NCBI GenBank assembly: GCA_041392765.1
Contig: JAWKLL010000011.1
Location: forward strand, 1 to 64,000
Origin: Lewinella sp041392765
GTDB taxonomy: Bacteria > Bacteroidota > Bacteroidia > Chitinophagales > Saprospiraceae
Length of the DNA stretch: 64,000 nucleotides
Direction: 5' to 3'
In this document: positions 7,625 through 17,369 of the stretch, piece by piece
Position numbering within the stretch: the stretch's first letter is position 1
How the letters are laid out: each line of letters starts with the position of its first letter
Notes under the pieces: model-generated
What the model was told of the DNA's origin: nothing
The model's input: only the letters and a program-made list of their open reading frames with translations
Database searches by the model: none
Translations under genes and position numbers: made by a program

Positions 7625-8854
7625 CTAATTAGCATTGACAACAGGAAGCCCCACGTATCCTTTATAAGCATTATCGTCTTCAAATTCCACATCCTTGTAG
7701 TCCTTGACCACGCCATAGAGGGTGTCGCGTTCAATGGGGTGACGACCTACGGCACGGATGAGTTTCACCAATTCTTCGGTAGTCAGGGAAGGATTTTGCT
7801 CTTCAGCACCTGCCATGGAGTAGATTTTGGTAGTATCGTCGATCGTGCCGTCTATATCATCCACGCCATACGCTAAGGATAACTGAGCAATTTCCCTTCC
7901 AATCATAGGCCAGTAGGCTTTGATGTGGTCGAAGTTGTCGAGATAAATACGGCTGATGGCATAGTTGCGCAAATCTTCCACCACCGACACTTCCGGCAAA
8001 TGAGACATTTGGTTGTCTTTGTTGCGGAACTTAAGCGGAATAAATGTTTGGAAACCACCTGTTTTATCTTGTAACTGGCGCAATTGTTCGAGATGATCTA
8101 CCCGGTGGAAGTAGTTTTCGATGTGGCCATACAGCATGGTAGCGTTGGAGCGCATCCCTAACTCGTGCCATATCTCATGGATACGCAGCCATTGTTCACC
8201 GGAACATTTCCCTCCTGCAATCTGGTCGCGAATCTCTGGGTGAAAAATCTCTGCGCCCCCTCCAGGCATGGAATCTAAGCCCGCTTCCTTCATCAGACGC
8301 ATACCCTCTTCGTAGGAAATTTTATCCTTTTTGAAGATGTAGTGATATTCTACTGGGGTCAATGCCTTTACATGCAGGTCGGGCCGGTGTTTTTTGATGG
8401 CACGAAATAATTCGCTGTAGAAACGCACGTCGTACTGCGGCAATACCCCCCCTACGATGTGTACTTCCGTAACGGGCTGCCCATCGTATTTCCTCACCAT
8501 TTCCAAGATGTCCTCTAAGGTATATTCCCAGCCATCCGTGCGCTGCTTGATAAGCCTTGAGTAGGAACAAAAAGTACAGGTGTAGAGGCAAATATTGGTG
8601 GGTTCAATATGGAAATTGCGGTTAAAATAGGTAGCATCTCCATGCTTTCTTTCTCTGATAGCATTCGCCAATACGCCTAAATAACCGAGCTCCCCATGCT
8701 CGTATAACCACTCGCCTTCTTCGGGAGTAATCCGTTGGGCATCAGCTACTTTTTCTGCAATTTGACGCGCAGGGGCACTGAGGTTTTTATCCTTAAGTAA
8801 AGTTTCGAAAGCGTTATTTACAGGAGACCTATCGGTTGATGTGGCTGTTTGCAT
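7625..8854 (-). CDS. mqnE: aminofutalosine synthase (radical SAM)
   Basis: 409 residues; joins the MqnA product to SAM-derived adenosine to form aminofutalosine. The radical SAM [4Fe-4S] motif is CLYTCTFC (Cys89, Cys93, Cys96), preceded by YFNRNFHIEPTNIC, and 'EVHIVGGVLPQYDV', 'GLDSMPGGGAEIF' and 'GIDDIDGTIDDTTKIYSMAG'-like segments complete the family pattern. It heads the run mqnE-phosphatase-mqnA-msrA. MqnB and MqnC were not seen in this window. Confidence 0.95.
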   Translation of the reverse strand: MQTATSTDRSPVNNAFETLLKDKNLSAPARQIAEKVADAQRITPEEGEWLYEHGELGYLGVLANAIRERKHGDATYFNRNFHIEPTNICLYTCTFCSYSRLIKQRTDGWEYTLEDILEMVRKYDGQPVTEVHIVGGVLPQYDVRFYSELFRAIKKHRPDLHVKALTPVEYHYIFKKDKISYEEGMRLMKEAGLDSMPGGGAEIFHPEIRDQIAGGKCSGEQWLRIHEIWHELGMRSNATMLYGHIENYFHRVDHLEQLRQLQDKTGGFQTFIPLKFRNKDNQMSHLPEVSVVEDLRNYAISRIYLDNFDHIKAYWPMIGREIAQLSLAYGVDDIDGTIDDTTKIYSMAGAEEQNPSLTTEELVKLIRAVGRHPIERDTLYGVVKDYKDVEFEDDNAYKGYVGLPVVNAN

Positions 8855-8901
8855 TTACTTTCAATTTATACTGAAAACACAATAAGTAGATTAAGGTTGT
8901 G

Positions 8902-8909
8902 CAAAGGTA
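8902..8909 (-). promoter_or_regulatory. -7 box of the mqnE promoter (TACCTTTG)
   Basis: On the minus strand it reads TACCTTTG, about 48 bases before the mqnE start. The matching -33 element would fall at about 8929-8934, which is inside the MITE that starts at 8919; no TTTG is seen there. The element seems to have replaced the upstream half of the promoter. Confidence 0.5.
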
Positions 8910-8918
8910 GGATATAAA

Positions 8919-9087
8919 TAGAGGTTATGTAAGGGGAATTTGTATAGGGATTCAAATAAGATTTTTTCGTTAGGCAAGGAAAAGGTTCTTTTGCTTAGCC
9001 GTAGCTAAGGAAGAGTATGGTTCTTTGACGAAGCATGGCGTAAAAAGATATTTGAAGCGCATACAAAATTCTCCTACATAACCTCTA
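8919..9087. mobile_element. MITE-like element, family A, copy 1
   Basis: Ends are TAGAGGTTATGTA and its mirror TACATAACCTCTA, with flanking TA that could be the target duplication, as in IS630/Tc1-type elements. The interior contains, in reverse orientation, the block TTTGTATGCGCTTCAAATAT and CTTTTTACGC shared with the copy at 21983-22115. No ORF. It lies directly upstream of mqnE. Confidence 0.7.
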
Positions 9088-9090
9088 AGG

Positions 9091-9240
9091 GACGGGATAA
9101 AATAAACTGTTCAATTTTTTGATTCGAAAAAATTTTCTAAATAATTGATCCCGATAGTTATCGGGACGATAGCTATCGGGAGAAATTATGTGAAAATATT
9201 TGCGAATCGCCTAAAAAAAATTGAACAGTTTATTTCCGTC
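9091..9240. mobile_element. MITE-like element, family B, copy 1
   Basis: Imperfect terminal inverted repeats: left GACGGGATAAAATAAACTG and right CAGTTTATTTCCGTC, extending inward through TTCAATTTTT. A near-identical copy lies at 31983-32117. This copy carries an extra ATAGCTATCGGG-type internal duplication (palindromic CCCGATAGTTATCGGG then CGATAGCTATCGGG). It abuts the family A element on the left and the decayed IS on the right. Confidence 0.7.
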
Positions 9241-9261
9241 AAATTACTAATGTAGGTCAAA

Positions 9262-10389
9262 TTTGATAGCCGACACTTTTCAAGCTCCGCTTGAGAAAAA
9301 CGGAAGTTCTTTGACAACATAGAGAAAATGTAAAGCAACGAGTTCGTATGCGCATTGAGCGACCGTAATGGGACTCATATGGATCGGTCAAATCAAGAAC
9401 GTATTGACTAGCAGCGGTTTGTCTTTACGATCAGACCATGCAAAAGTAAAGATAAAGGCCATAGCTGCCACTATAATGAGGTTTTGAATTCGCAACGGAT
9501 CGTTGAGCATGGAGGTTGCAACTGAAACCGCCGATTTGAGTTGCTTAAACATGGTTTCAATCTTAAAGCGTCTTGTGATCGGCAGCCATTTCCTAGTCAT
9601 ATTGTGAAGTGGATGGGATCATTAAATCCTCTGTCTTTCCAGAGGAGGCGACTGATTCCACAGGCAATTCCATGAAATGAGCTTGCGCCGTTGGAGCAGT
9701 GGTAAAAGGAGTCACGAGCATACTCACCACTAGTCTATTTGCCGACTCAAAAGTGCGTAAGACATACTCCCATCCTTGCTCCTGACAATAAGTGATTAAT
9801 TGCGGTCAAACTCACCGTCTCCAAGCAGCACTACCCGACAGAGTCCGGCGGACAAAAGATTTGGCTAAACTGCCTAACTAAGTCGGTATGCACCTGATCG
9901 GAAAATGCCCTTTTTCCTGCGTTAGCCAAACAACTGAATGGCATAACCTTTCCACAACACCGAGCATTAAGTAAATGGCCAGTTTCACTTCCATCAATGA
10001 CCAGAATTAGCTGCCGCTCTTGCTAAGAGTCAGCAAAGCCAATGGGGTGCAAAACGAATCAACCTAATTCATTTACTGCTTAACCAACGCTTTGTTTGAT
10101 GCGGCTTTCACGCTGTCGGTGATCATCCGCAGTAGAGGTACTTATCCCGGCTAGACTAAGCATTTGTTTTCGCGCAGCACTAATCATTTTGGCCAGCACG
10201 TTAAGGCGGCGAAGATGATTCCTTTACTTCCGTATTGGAACACTTGTTAAAAATCTAGCGTATCTTTATAGCGCTCATAAGGAGGAGGTATTGTGATGTA
10301 GGAAACCACAAAGCCTCTTCCATTCATTTTTCAAATTGTCAAAGAACTTGAACAATTTCATGATTTGGCTATTATGTACGGCTATCAAA
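9262..10389. mobile_element. decayed insertion sequence, IS4-like, about 1.13 kb
   Basis: The outer ends match in inverted orientation: TTTGATAGCCG at 9262-9272 and CGGCTATCAAA at 10379-10389. A second inner inverted match, GTTCTTTGACAA (9306-9317) and TTGTCAAAGAAC (10336-10347), supports these borders. Inside is a shredded minus-strand DDE transposase. No clear target duplication could be read. The IS family is inferred only from the transposase motifs. Confidence 0.55.
9388..10210 (-). pseudogene. DDE transposase remnant (IS4-like)
   Basis: Reading the minus strand across frames gives, in order: LAKMISAARKQMLSLAGIS, then QLILVIDGSETGHLL (first catalytic Asp), MPFSCLANAGKRAFSDQ, VVLLGDGEFDRN (second Asp), GWEYVLRTFESANRLV, and MTRKWLPITRRFKIETMFKQ with the catalytic Glu in KIETMFKQLK. 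The last part, 9388-9600, is the only continuous piece (70 residues). Several frameshifts and stop codons separate the blocks, so no active transposase is made. More damaged than neighbouring genes, which suggests true decay rather than only sequence errors. Confidence 0.75.
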
Positions 10390-10511
10390 GGTCAATTAAT
10401 AAACAATTAACTTTACCATCTATTTGCAAAAGTTAATGCACTTTTTAGCGCTGTTGTAAAGAGGCAGTGTAAAGAGGCATCAAACTAATTGAGCAACTAA
10501 AAAACTAAGCA

Positions 10512-12703
10512 TTGCGTTCATTTTTTGTTCATAATTGTTTACAATTAGCAATCTGGAGTCTCCTCTCCACGAGTAGCTTTTTGTATGGCCAAACCCATGG
10601 TAGAACATTACCAGAACTATGGCAAAACTATCATGCCGCCCAACTCGACTCCACTCGAATTGAAGCAATGGCACAGTTAGCGAGTGGGTACCTCCACGCG
10701 AACAGGGATTCTGCCCCTGCTATTAGCTACCCAAGCTGTTAGATACAGCTCAAATGCTTCAACTACCTACGGTTGCTGCGCATGCCAGCATTACAATTGG
10801 TGAATACTATGATTTAAAAGGAGACTTTCCAAAGGCCAACGATTTCATACAGGCAGGTATCACTATTTTTGACACGCTTCAATACAAAGAAGGATTAAAA
10901 AGAGGATACATTTCATTGGGTTTAGCTAAAATGTTCAACCAAAATGAAAAAGCCAGTTTAGTAGATTTTGACAAAGCACTAGCATTGTGCGAAGAGACAG
11001 GAGACCTATGATTGAAAGCAAAAGTACTTCACAACAAGGGATTGGCTTACCAAAATTTAGAAAATTATTACGAATCTATCATGAATTATCTACAAGCTAG
11101 AAACTTGAAAGATAGCTTAGTAGCGATTAATTTCCCCAAGATCAACTATACCGATCAACTCACCACTTACTCCATGTTGGGTAATTTGTATTCGGATCTT
11201 TTTCAAATAGAGTCGGCTCGCAGCACCTTACAAAAAGCGATCGATATGGTACCTCATGAAGAGTACTATAGACGTATGGCAACCATTTATAATTTAGCTG
11301 TACTAGAAGAAAAAGACTCCAACTATGCACAAGCCAGAACGCTTTTGCTGGAATCTATGGAATTGGCAGAAAAAGGCAACTTCATTGATAGCAAAGCCTA
11401 TTTTTTTGATGCCTTAGGTACCGTATCCCGTTCTACCCTGCAAATGGAGCAAGCCAAATCGTATTATGATCAAGCTCAACAGATATTAGACTCCTTTCCA
11501 CAACCTACTGTACAGGCTGGATTGTATAACAATGTGGGTATGTACTACCTCATGATGAATGATTTAGATAATGCCTACAACAGCGCACTCAAAGGTCTAG
11601 AATTGGGAATGGCAATTGGCGACTCGCGCAAAAAATGGATGCCTACGAGATACTATGGAAAGTGTCGAAGGCGAAGGGCAACTGGAAAAATGCAACTGAA
11701 TATGCTGCGGCTTACATAGATTTACTCCTATTGCTAGAAAGAGGGGATCGCAATAAGGAAATAATCGGTGTGCAAGCGGCTATGGATGTAAAATTGGCCA
11801 GCGAAAAATATGAACGCCAACTGAGGGAGCAAGAGTTGGCTCAGGCAAGACTACGTACTTTGCTGCTGACTGTGGCTCTCGGAGCGATAAGTCTCCTTGC
11901 CTTGCTATTGTTCTTCAGCTACCGAAAAGTACGCAGGGTAAACAAAGAATTGGATCAGACCAACACCGCGTTGGAAGCCAGCAATATCGGCTTAGCAAAA
12001 GCGAAGCAGCAAATACAGATGGCGAGCAATAAGCTACAACAGTTTGCCTTCGCTACTGGACACGATCTGAAAGAATCCCTGCGCAACATCAATAGTTTCA
12101 CTCAATTGGCTTCCATCGCGCTGCACGATGATCCATCCACCGCCCAGCAGCATCTTCAGGAAGCTACTTCGGGTAGCAAACGGATGCGCAAAATGCTGGA
12201 AGATCTATTACATTACAGCAATATCAGTGGCAATAGCGCCGTAGTCACTTCATTTCCCGTGCAAGATGCACTGAGCAGCGTGAAGCAACAACTCAAAAAC
12301 GATATCGTCACCTCTATGGCAGATGTGCACCTGCTGACATCTGCTGTGGTTAAAGCAGACAGAGAGGAGATAGAACAACTATTCTACAACCTCGTACATA
12401 ACGCTGCAATACGCTCGCCCCGGTGAGCCGCCTCGCATTCAAATCAAGATGGTTAGGGACAAGGAGACAAGCCCTGTTTTTCAAGTAATTGACAATGGAC
12501 AGGGCGTACCGCTAGAACAACGTGAATCCATCTTTAAGCCATTCCACCGCCTTCACAACCGTTCGCAGAGTGGTTCTGGGCTTGGGTTGTCGATATGCAA
12601 GGAGATCGTTCAGAAGTATGGCGGCAAGATTTGGTACGAGCCTGCACCTAATGGCGGCTCTATTTTCTCCTTCACGCTCCCATTAGCGGAACCGAAGGGA
12701 TAG
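10512..12703 (+). pseudogene. TPR-containing sensor histidine kinase (several breaks)
   Basis: One gene of about 730 codons in five pieces: 10512-10742, 10754-11011, 11012-11719, 11635-12426 and 12449-12703. Order: signal peptide (MRSFFVHNCLQLAIWSLLST), TPR-like helices (for example 'IGEYYDLKGDFPKANDFIQAG', 'NNVGMYYLMMNDLDNAY'), one membrane helix (LLLTVALGAISLLALLLFF), coiled coil, HisKA with FATGHDLKESLRNI, then N-box FYNLVHNA, VIDNGQGVP, IFKPFHRLH and GSGLGLSICKEI. Breaks: frameshift near 10730, an in-frame TGA at 11009 (probably Trp), frameshifts near 11630 and 12415. The first start is TTG, so the true start is uncertain. It likely senses a periplasmic signal; no response regulator is adjacent. 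Confidence 0.82.
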
Positions 12704-12707
12704 CAGT

Positions 12708-13598
12708 ATGTTGTCTATCCTCATTCCTGTTTACCAATTCGACGTGCAAGTATTGGTCGAAGAATTGGTCAAACAGTGCCAACGGGCAGGGATTCCTTGG
12801 GAAATAAGGTAGCCGATGATGCCTCTGGTGCCCAATGGGTAAACCAACACCAAATGGCTATACCTGTGGAGGGCGTTACTTGGTCATTTTTGCCCCAAAA
12901 TATAGGTCGTGCCCGCATACGAAACTGGTTGGCCGAACGCGCCAACTACGAGTACCTGTTATTCTTAGATTGTGATTCAGGCATCCCTGATGCTCATTTT
13001 ATTGAGCGCTACCTGCTTCATTTAGCCCCCGATACAGTGATTTGCGGCGGAAGAACTTACCTCCCCACGCCTCCTAACGACAATACCTATCTTCACTGGT
13101 ATTATGGTAGCCAACGGGAAGTCCGTAACAGCAGCGGAAAGATACCAGCAGCCTTATGAGGGTTTTATGTCGAATAACTTTGTAGTGCCTCGCTCGGTGC
13201 TACTGGCTACGCCTATGGATGCCTCATTGTTACACTATGGGCACGAAGACACGCTGTTTGGTTGGCAATTGGCACAAAAGAAAACGACCATCGTCCACCT
13301 TGACAATCCTGTGTTGCATATAGGATTGGAAGTAGCCGAAGCATGGTTGGCCAAGCAGCAACAAGCGATCACGAATTTGTATGCACTCGCTATACGGCAT
13401 CCGGGATTATCGACTAAAGCATGGCATACATGGCGGCGGCTTCATCGATTAGGCTTGATGCGATTTATCGTGATGTATGCAGAGCGGCATCACCTCCAAT
13501 GGATACAAAACCTATCGCAACAGCAACCACCCAACCTACGACTTTTGGACTTGTTGAAGCTGTATTGGCTGGAGCAAGCACATCGCAAACATAAATAA
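12708..13598 (+). CDS. family 2 glycosyltransferase (two frameshifts)
   Basis: Starts ATG 12708, 4 bases after the kinase stop, with MLSILIPVYQFDVQVLVEEL. One G missing near 12808 breaks WEIR-VADDASG; the frame then runs to 13159, with 'NIGRARIRNWLAERANYEYLL' and the FLDCDSG metal motif. An extra A near 13130 leads to the last frame (to 13598): YEGFMSNNFVVPRSVLL and 'YGHEDTLFGWQLAQ', the acceptor-site ED motif. Restoring the two bases gives one continuous GT-A protein of about 295 residues. The substrate is unknown. The pairing with a histidine kinase is probably only shared transcription. Confidence 0.8.
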
Positions 13599-13894
13599 GT
13601 GGACAATGACAGCGTATCAACGATTACTTCGCGGGAGTGGAAGGAACGTGCACGGCGTTGAGCCGGGCAGCCCGCATGGCCAAAGCCGTGGACTGCCCGA
13701 CGGCCCCGCTATACGAATGAATCGGAGCAAAACGCAGCATGTAAGCCTACCGCCCAAATTAAATTGCACAAGACTTCATTGATTTCGGCGCAGTTGTTTT
13801 CGGCCTTCCTGAAGAAATCAAGTAATTTTGAAAAAATTTGCGTTGCGAATAGGGGGAGACCTCCAGTTGGTACATCTTGTTAAATGTAAAGGCA
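13599..13894. other. intergenic stretch with a GC-rich palindromic block
   Basis: No gene is seen. At 13662-13701 CGGGCAG pairs with CTGCCCG, and inside it CATGGC pairs with GCCGTG around a CAAA loop, a strong stem-loop inside an otherwise GC-rich patch (13630-13720). The wording GGCCAAAGCCGT recurs at about 60055-60066. Downstream, 13760-13890 is AT-rich leader for the fecR-like gene. No sigma-factor gene precedes fecR, unlike the usual arrangement. Confidence 0.5.
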
Positions 13895-14926
13895 ATGAAG
13901 ATGGAAATAAACAGGGTAGAAGAGTTGACAGCCGCTTGGCTCTCGGGGAATATCACTCCCGCTGAGCAAGAGGAGCTTATGTCCTGGTAGCAGCTTCGCC
14001 CGAACATCGGCAGTTCTTTGACAATGCGGCCACGTTGGTGGCAACTTACGGGCAACTTGAAATGCCCGCCTTTGAACCGAGCAAGGAAGCAGGCATGGGC
14101 ACGCTTGGAACACCGTTTGGGTGACTCCATTTCAGTTGCAGGTCGTGCTATAAATACGCCCTTGCGAGCGAGTTGGGTACGGTTTGCCCGTGTAGCCGCC
14201 GCAATAGTAGTACTGGCCGCAGTGGCATGGTGGATATGGCCTACTAGCACTTCCGCTACGGCAACTTGGGCCACCCAGCAGGGCGAACGGCTACAACAGT
14301 CACTACCAGATGGTACCTTGGTTTGGCTGAACGAAAAGACCACCCTCACCTACGAGGCGCGGGAGGGCGAACGTGTCGTAAGGCTAAGCGGAGAAGCTTT
14401 CTTCGATGTGACTACCGATAGTTTGCGTCCTTTTAAGATTTATGCCGACCAGTCGGTGACTACAGTATTGGGTACATCCTTCAACCTGCGTGCGTATCCA
14501 CAAGATGCACAAGTAGAGGTAACGGTAACAGAAGGGCGTGTGATGCTGGAAGGTAACGCCACCCCAACAACGACAGTTGAGGCCACCCAACAAGTACTTA
14601 CACCCGGCGACATGGGCATTTTGACAAAATCGAACCAAGTGGTATCGGTAAAGCAAGAAGTAGCAGCTACCAACCCTACCGCTTGGAAAGACCGCCGCCT
14701 GAACTTCGATGAAGTGCCCTTAGCTGCCGTGGCGGCTACCTTGGAACGCTACTACCACCTACCTGTGACACTGCGCCAGGAAGGTTTGGGCAACTGTCTC
14801 TTCTTTGGGGTGTATGAAAACGATCCTCCGCTGGACTTGATTCTGACCATGTTGCAAGAGAGTTTGGAATTGGAGGTGCAACGTACGGATGAAGGTATTG
14901 TCCTTTCGGGAGAACCCTGTGAATAA
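13895..14926 (+). CDS. FecR-family transmembrane regulator (two frameshifts)
   Basis: FecR proteins sit in the inner membrane and control an ECF sigma factor in response to an outer-membrane receptor. The start ATG 13895 gives MKMEINRVEELTAAWLSGN, the usual FecR N-terminal helix. A lost G near 13989 (TGGTAG for TGGGTAG) and a second shift near 14090 must be repaired to reach the long frame 14018-14926. That frame has a membrane helix (VAAAIVVLAAVAWWIW), the FecR domain (LPDGTLVWLNEKTTLTYEA, GEAFFDVTTDSLRPFKIYA, VLGTSFNLRAYP) and a DUF4974-like end (RLNFDEVPLAAVAATLERYY). The partner sigma gene is missing upstream; the next gene starts 8 bases later. Confidence 0.85.
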
Positions 14927-14934
14927 ACCGCTGT

Positions 14935-16503
14935 ATGAACGCAAAAATAACATACCTGCTGTTGTTGTGTTGGCTATTAGTTTTTGAGGCTAATGGGCAA
15001 ACGGCCACCCGTATCAGTTATGCCTATGAGGGTATTCCCTTAGAGGCTGTGATTACGGATTTGCAGGAGCGTTACGACTTGCGTTTCACCTACAGCCCCA
15101 GCCGGTTGCCAATGGATATGCCCCTGTATGCCAAAGCAGACAAGGTGGAAGTGCCGGTAGCGATGGAGACGTTGTTTAGTAATACGCCGGTGAAACACGC
15201 TGTTATCAGCCAGCAAATTGTGCTCCGGTCGGATCAGGGTGCGTTGAGTCAGTTGGCCAAAAAGCCCCCCTTGCCCAGGCAAACAACGCCGCTGTATCAG
15301 GAAGCACGCCACCAACGGATTGTAGTGCCTGCGACACCTTCCTTAGCGGTAAAAACACCAACGCAATTGCAGGGAGGAGATCGATGGCTCAAAACGAAGC
15401 TGGAGGAAGAAGAATTGGCACGTATTGCTCAAGCTATGGAAGAACATGACAGGCAATTGGCCTTAGAAGCGTATGATGCAACCCACCGTTTGGCGCAAAT
15501 ATCTATACTGCCTTACCTGGGCACCAATACCTATCGCAGCGATGAGGTGACGAACAACATATCGCTCAACATATTCTGGGGTACAAGCAGGGCGATAAAT
15601 GGCTTTGAACTGGGAGGTGTAGCCAATTCGGTAGTGCAAGATATGTCGGGGTTCCAGATGGCAGGCGTGCTGAACCAAGTAGGAGGCAATGTAACGGGTA
15701 CGCAAGTAGCGGGTGGCATGAACTACACACAGGGAAGGTAAACGGAGCGCAGATAGCGGGGTTGGTCAATGCGGCCCAAGACAGCGTGATTGGCACCCAA
15801 GTAGCGGGGCTGTTCAACGTGGCTCAATACCACGTGCAAGGTAGCCAGCAAGCCTTGTTGTTCAATGCAACCCACGGCAATGTGCGCCACCAAGCCAGCC
15901 TATTGTACAACGGTGCGAGGGAGGTAGAACGACGCTAAGTAGGGTTGGTAAACGTATGCGACACGACAAGCAAGGCACCCATAGGGTTGCTGAGCTATGT
16001 ACAGCAAGGGTACCACCGTGTAGAGGTAGGCGCATCTGAATCACTGTTTGTAACGTTGGGTGCCAAAACGGGTGTCCATGCTTTTTACAACATCTTCCAG
16101 TTGGGGTTACGCTGGGATGTAGTGGAACAGACGATGGATGGTCAAACACAAGAAGCAGCTTACACGACGTGGGCAAAGATTAGGCTATGGCTTGGGAACT
16201 GCTGCACGTTTGGGGAAACGTACCTTATTGAATACAGAAGTGACAGCCTTGCACGTAAACGAGCGCAGGGTATGGACAAACGAATTGAACTTGATGGGCA
16301 ATTGAAATGCACTTTCGACTACCAAACGGCAGGGAGGTTGAGCATTTATGGTACTCCAGTTTGAATGTGATGTGGTCGAAGTTGTATGATGATCAAACCG
16401 AAGTTTATGGCTCTACTTGCCGTTGGATCCGCTTTGGAACAAGCAACAAGGAGCGGTCAACTTTACAGGCTGGATAGGCTTTACGGCGGGTATCCGGTTG
16501 TAA
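14935..16503 (+). pseudogene. STN-domain protein with surface-repeat C-terminus (several breaks)
   Basis: The first frame (14935-15741) has a signal peptide (MNAKITYLLLLCWLLVFEAN) and an STN domain (ISYAYEGIPLEAVITDLQER), the secretin/TonB short domain that contacts FecR. A charged linker follows, then repeats of the form 'NQVGGNVTGTQVAGGMNY', 'VNGAQIAGLVN', 'VIGTQVAGLFNVAQ', like LA_2272-type surface repeats. Breaks: a lost G near 15735; an in-frame TAA at 15937-15939 (Gln to stop); shifts near 16180, 16290 and later. The C-terminus ends NFTGWIGFTAGIRL at 16503. With FecR just upstream this may form a sensor pair without an adjacent transporter. Confidence 0.7.
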
Positions 16504-16642
16504 TACTGGGAATATCGCAATAATCTAATTACCGATTCATAGACAGGATGCAATGATTTTTTTGCAATGGTTCGCTATTGCATTGGGAGGGGTTTGCCTC
16601 TTCCTTTCTGGCAAATTAATTAACACACAATAACCAAATTGA

Positions 16643-17235
16643 ATGATGAAGAACACAATCTTACTGTGCGGGCTGCTGATAATGGGCAGCTTACTGCACG
16701 CACAACACGAAACGCTTTTCGGCAACGCCCGCGTGGTGGGTGCTTTCGGATGTTCTATCACCGAGTTTGGCCTGCGCAATGACATAGGCACTTCGGTAGG
16801 TGGAGGGGGCGCATTGGTCATTAATAGCTTCTTTTTGGGGGCTATGGATTAGCCAGTGCTGACTTTGAACAGCTTTATGAAGAAGGCGACATTGATGTGC
16901 TGGACATTGGCCACGGCGGCTTTTGGTTGGGAGGTACTTTCCAGCCTTGGCAGTTGCTACACCTATACGGCAGTGCGCGTATTGGATGGGGCGGCATCAA
17001 TATCGAATTGGAAGACAACCCTTCCTACCGAGACTTAGACAAGATATTTGTTGCAACGCCAGAAATTGGGTTGGAACTCAATATTGCCCGTTGGTTTCGC
17101 GTGGCCGGCACGGTGGGTTATCGCTATGTAACGGGTGTAAACGAAAACTTAGGTCTTTCCAATGACGACTTTTCCGGTGCTACGGCGGCTGTTACACTCC
17201 GTTTTGGATGGTTTGGCAACCGACGTTTTCACTAA
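16643..17235 (+). CDS. outer-membrane beta-barrel-like protein (one frameshift)
   Basis: Unrecognised at family level. It has a signal peptide (MMKNTILLCGLLIMGSLLHA) and an alternating hydrophobic pattern with aromatic ends typical of small outer-membrane barrels ('GSARIGWGGINIEL', 'WFRVAGTVGYRYVTG', final 'VTLRFGWFGNRRF'). One G is missing at about 16850 (TATGGATTAGCC for TATGGGATTAGCC); repaired, it gives about 197 residues. The gene lies between the STN protein and the DUF2807 lipoprotein and may belong to the same surface-related group. Confidence 0.65.
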
Positions 17236-17279
17236 AAATTTGTAGTAACATGCGGTAATAGTTGGCAAGACAGGTTCTT

Positions 17280-17326
17280 ACACCCATTTTCAAATCCTGT
17301 AAATCTTGTAAATCCTGTCAATATGA
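17280..17326. repeat. short CCTGTAAATC tandem-like repeat
   Basis: AAATCCTGTAAATCTTGTAA then ATCCTGTC: three imperfect 10-base units before the DUF2807 gene. I recall the same wording between genes of many Bacteroidota, so it is probably a dispersed intergenic repeat rather than a regulator specific to this gene. Confidence 0.5.
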
Positions 17327-17369
17327 CTTTTACCACGAGTTCAGATTGTATAACTCCAACATTAAAACC

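Noticed and set aside
9388..9600. 70-residue ORF as a separate small gene
   Set aside because: It is the C-terminal end, with the catalytic Glu, of a larger shredded transposase.
12708..13598. Programmed ribosomal frameshifting in genes with small shifts
   Set aside because: Shifts occur in many unrelated genes, in both directions and at different positions in the fold, with no slippery-site plus pseudoknot pattern; sequence error explains them better.
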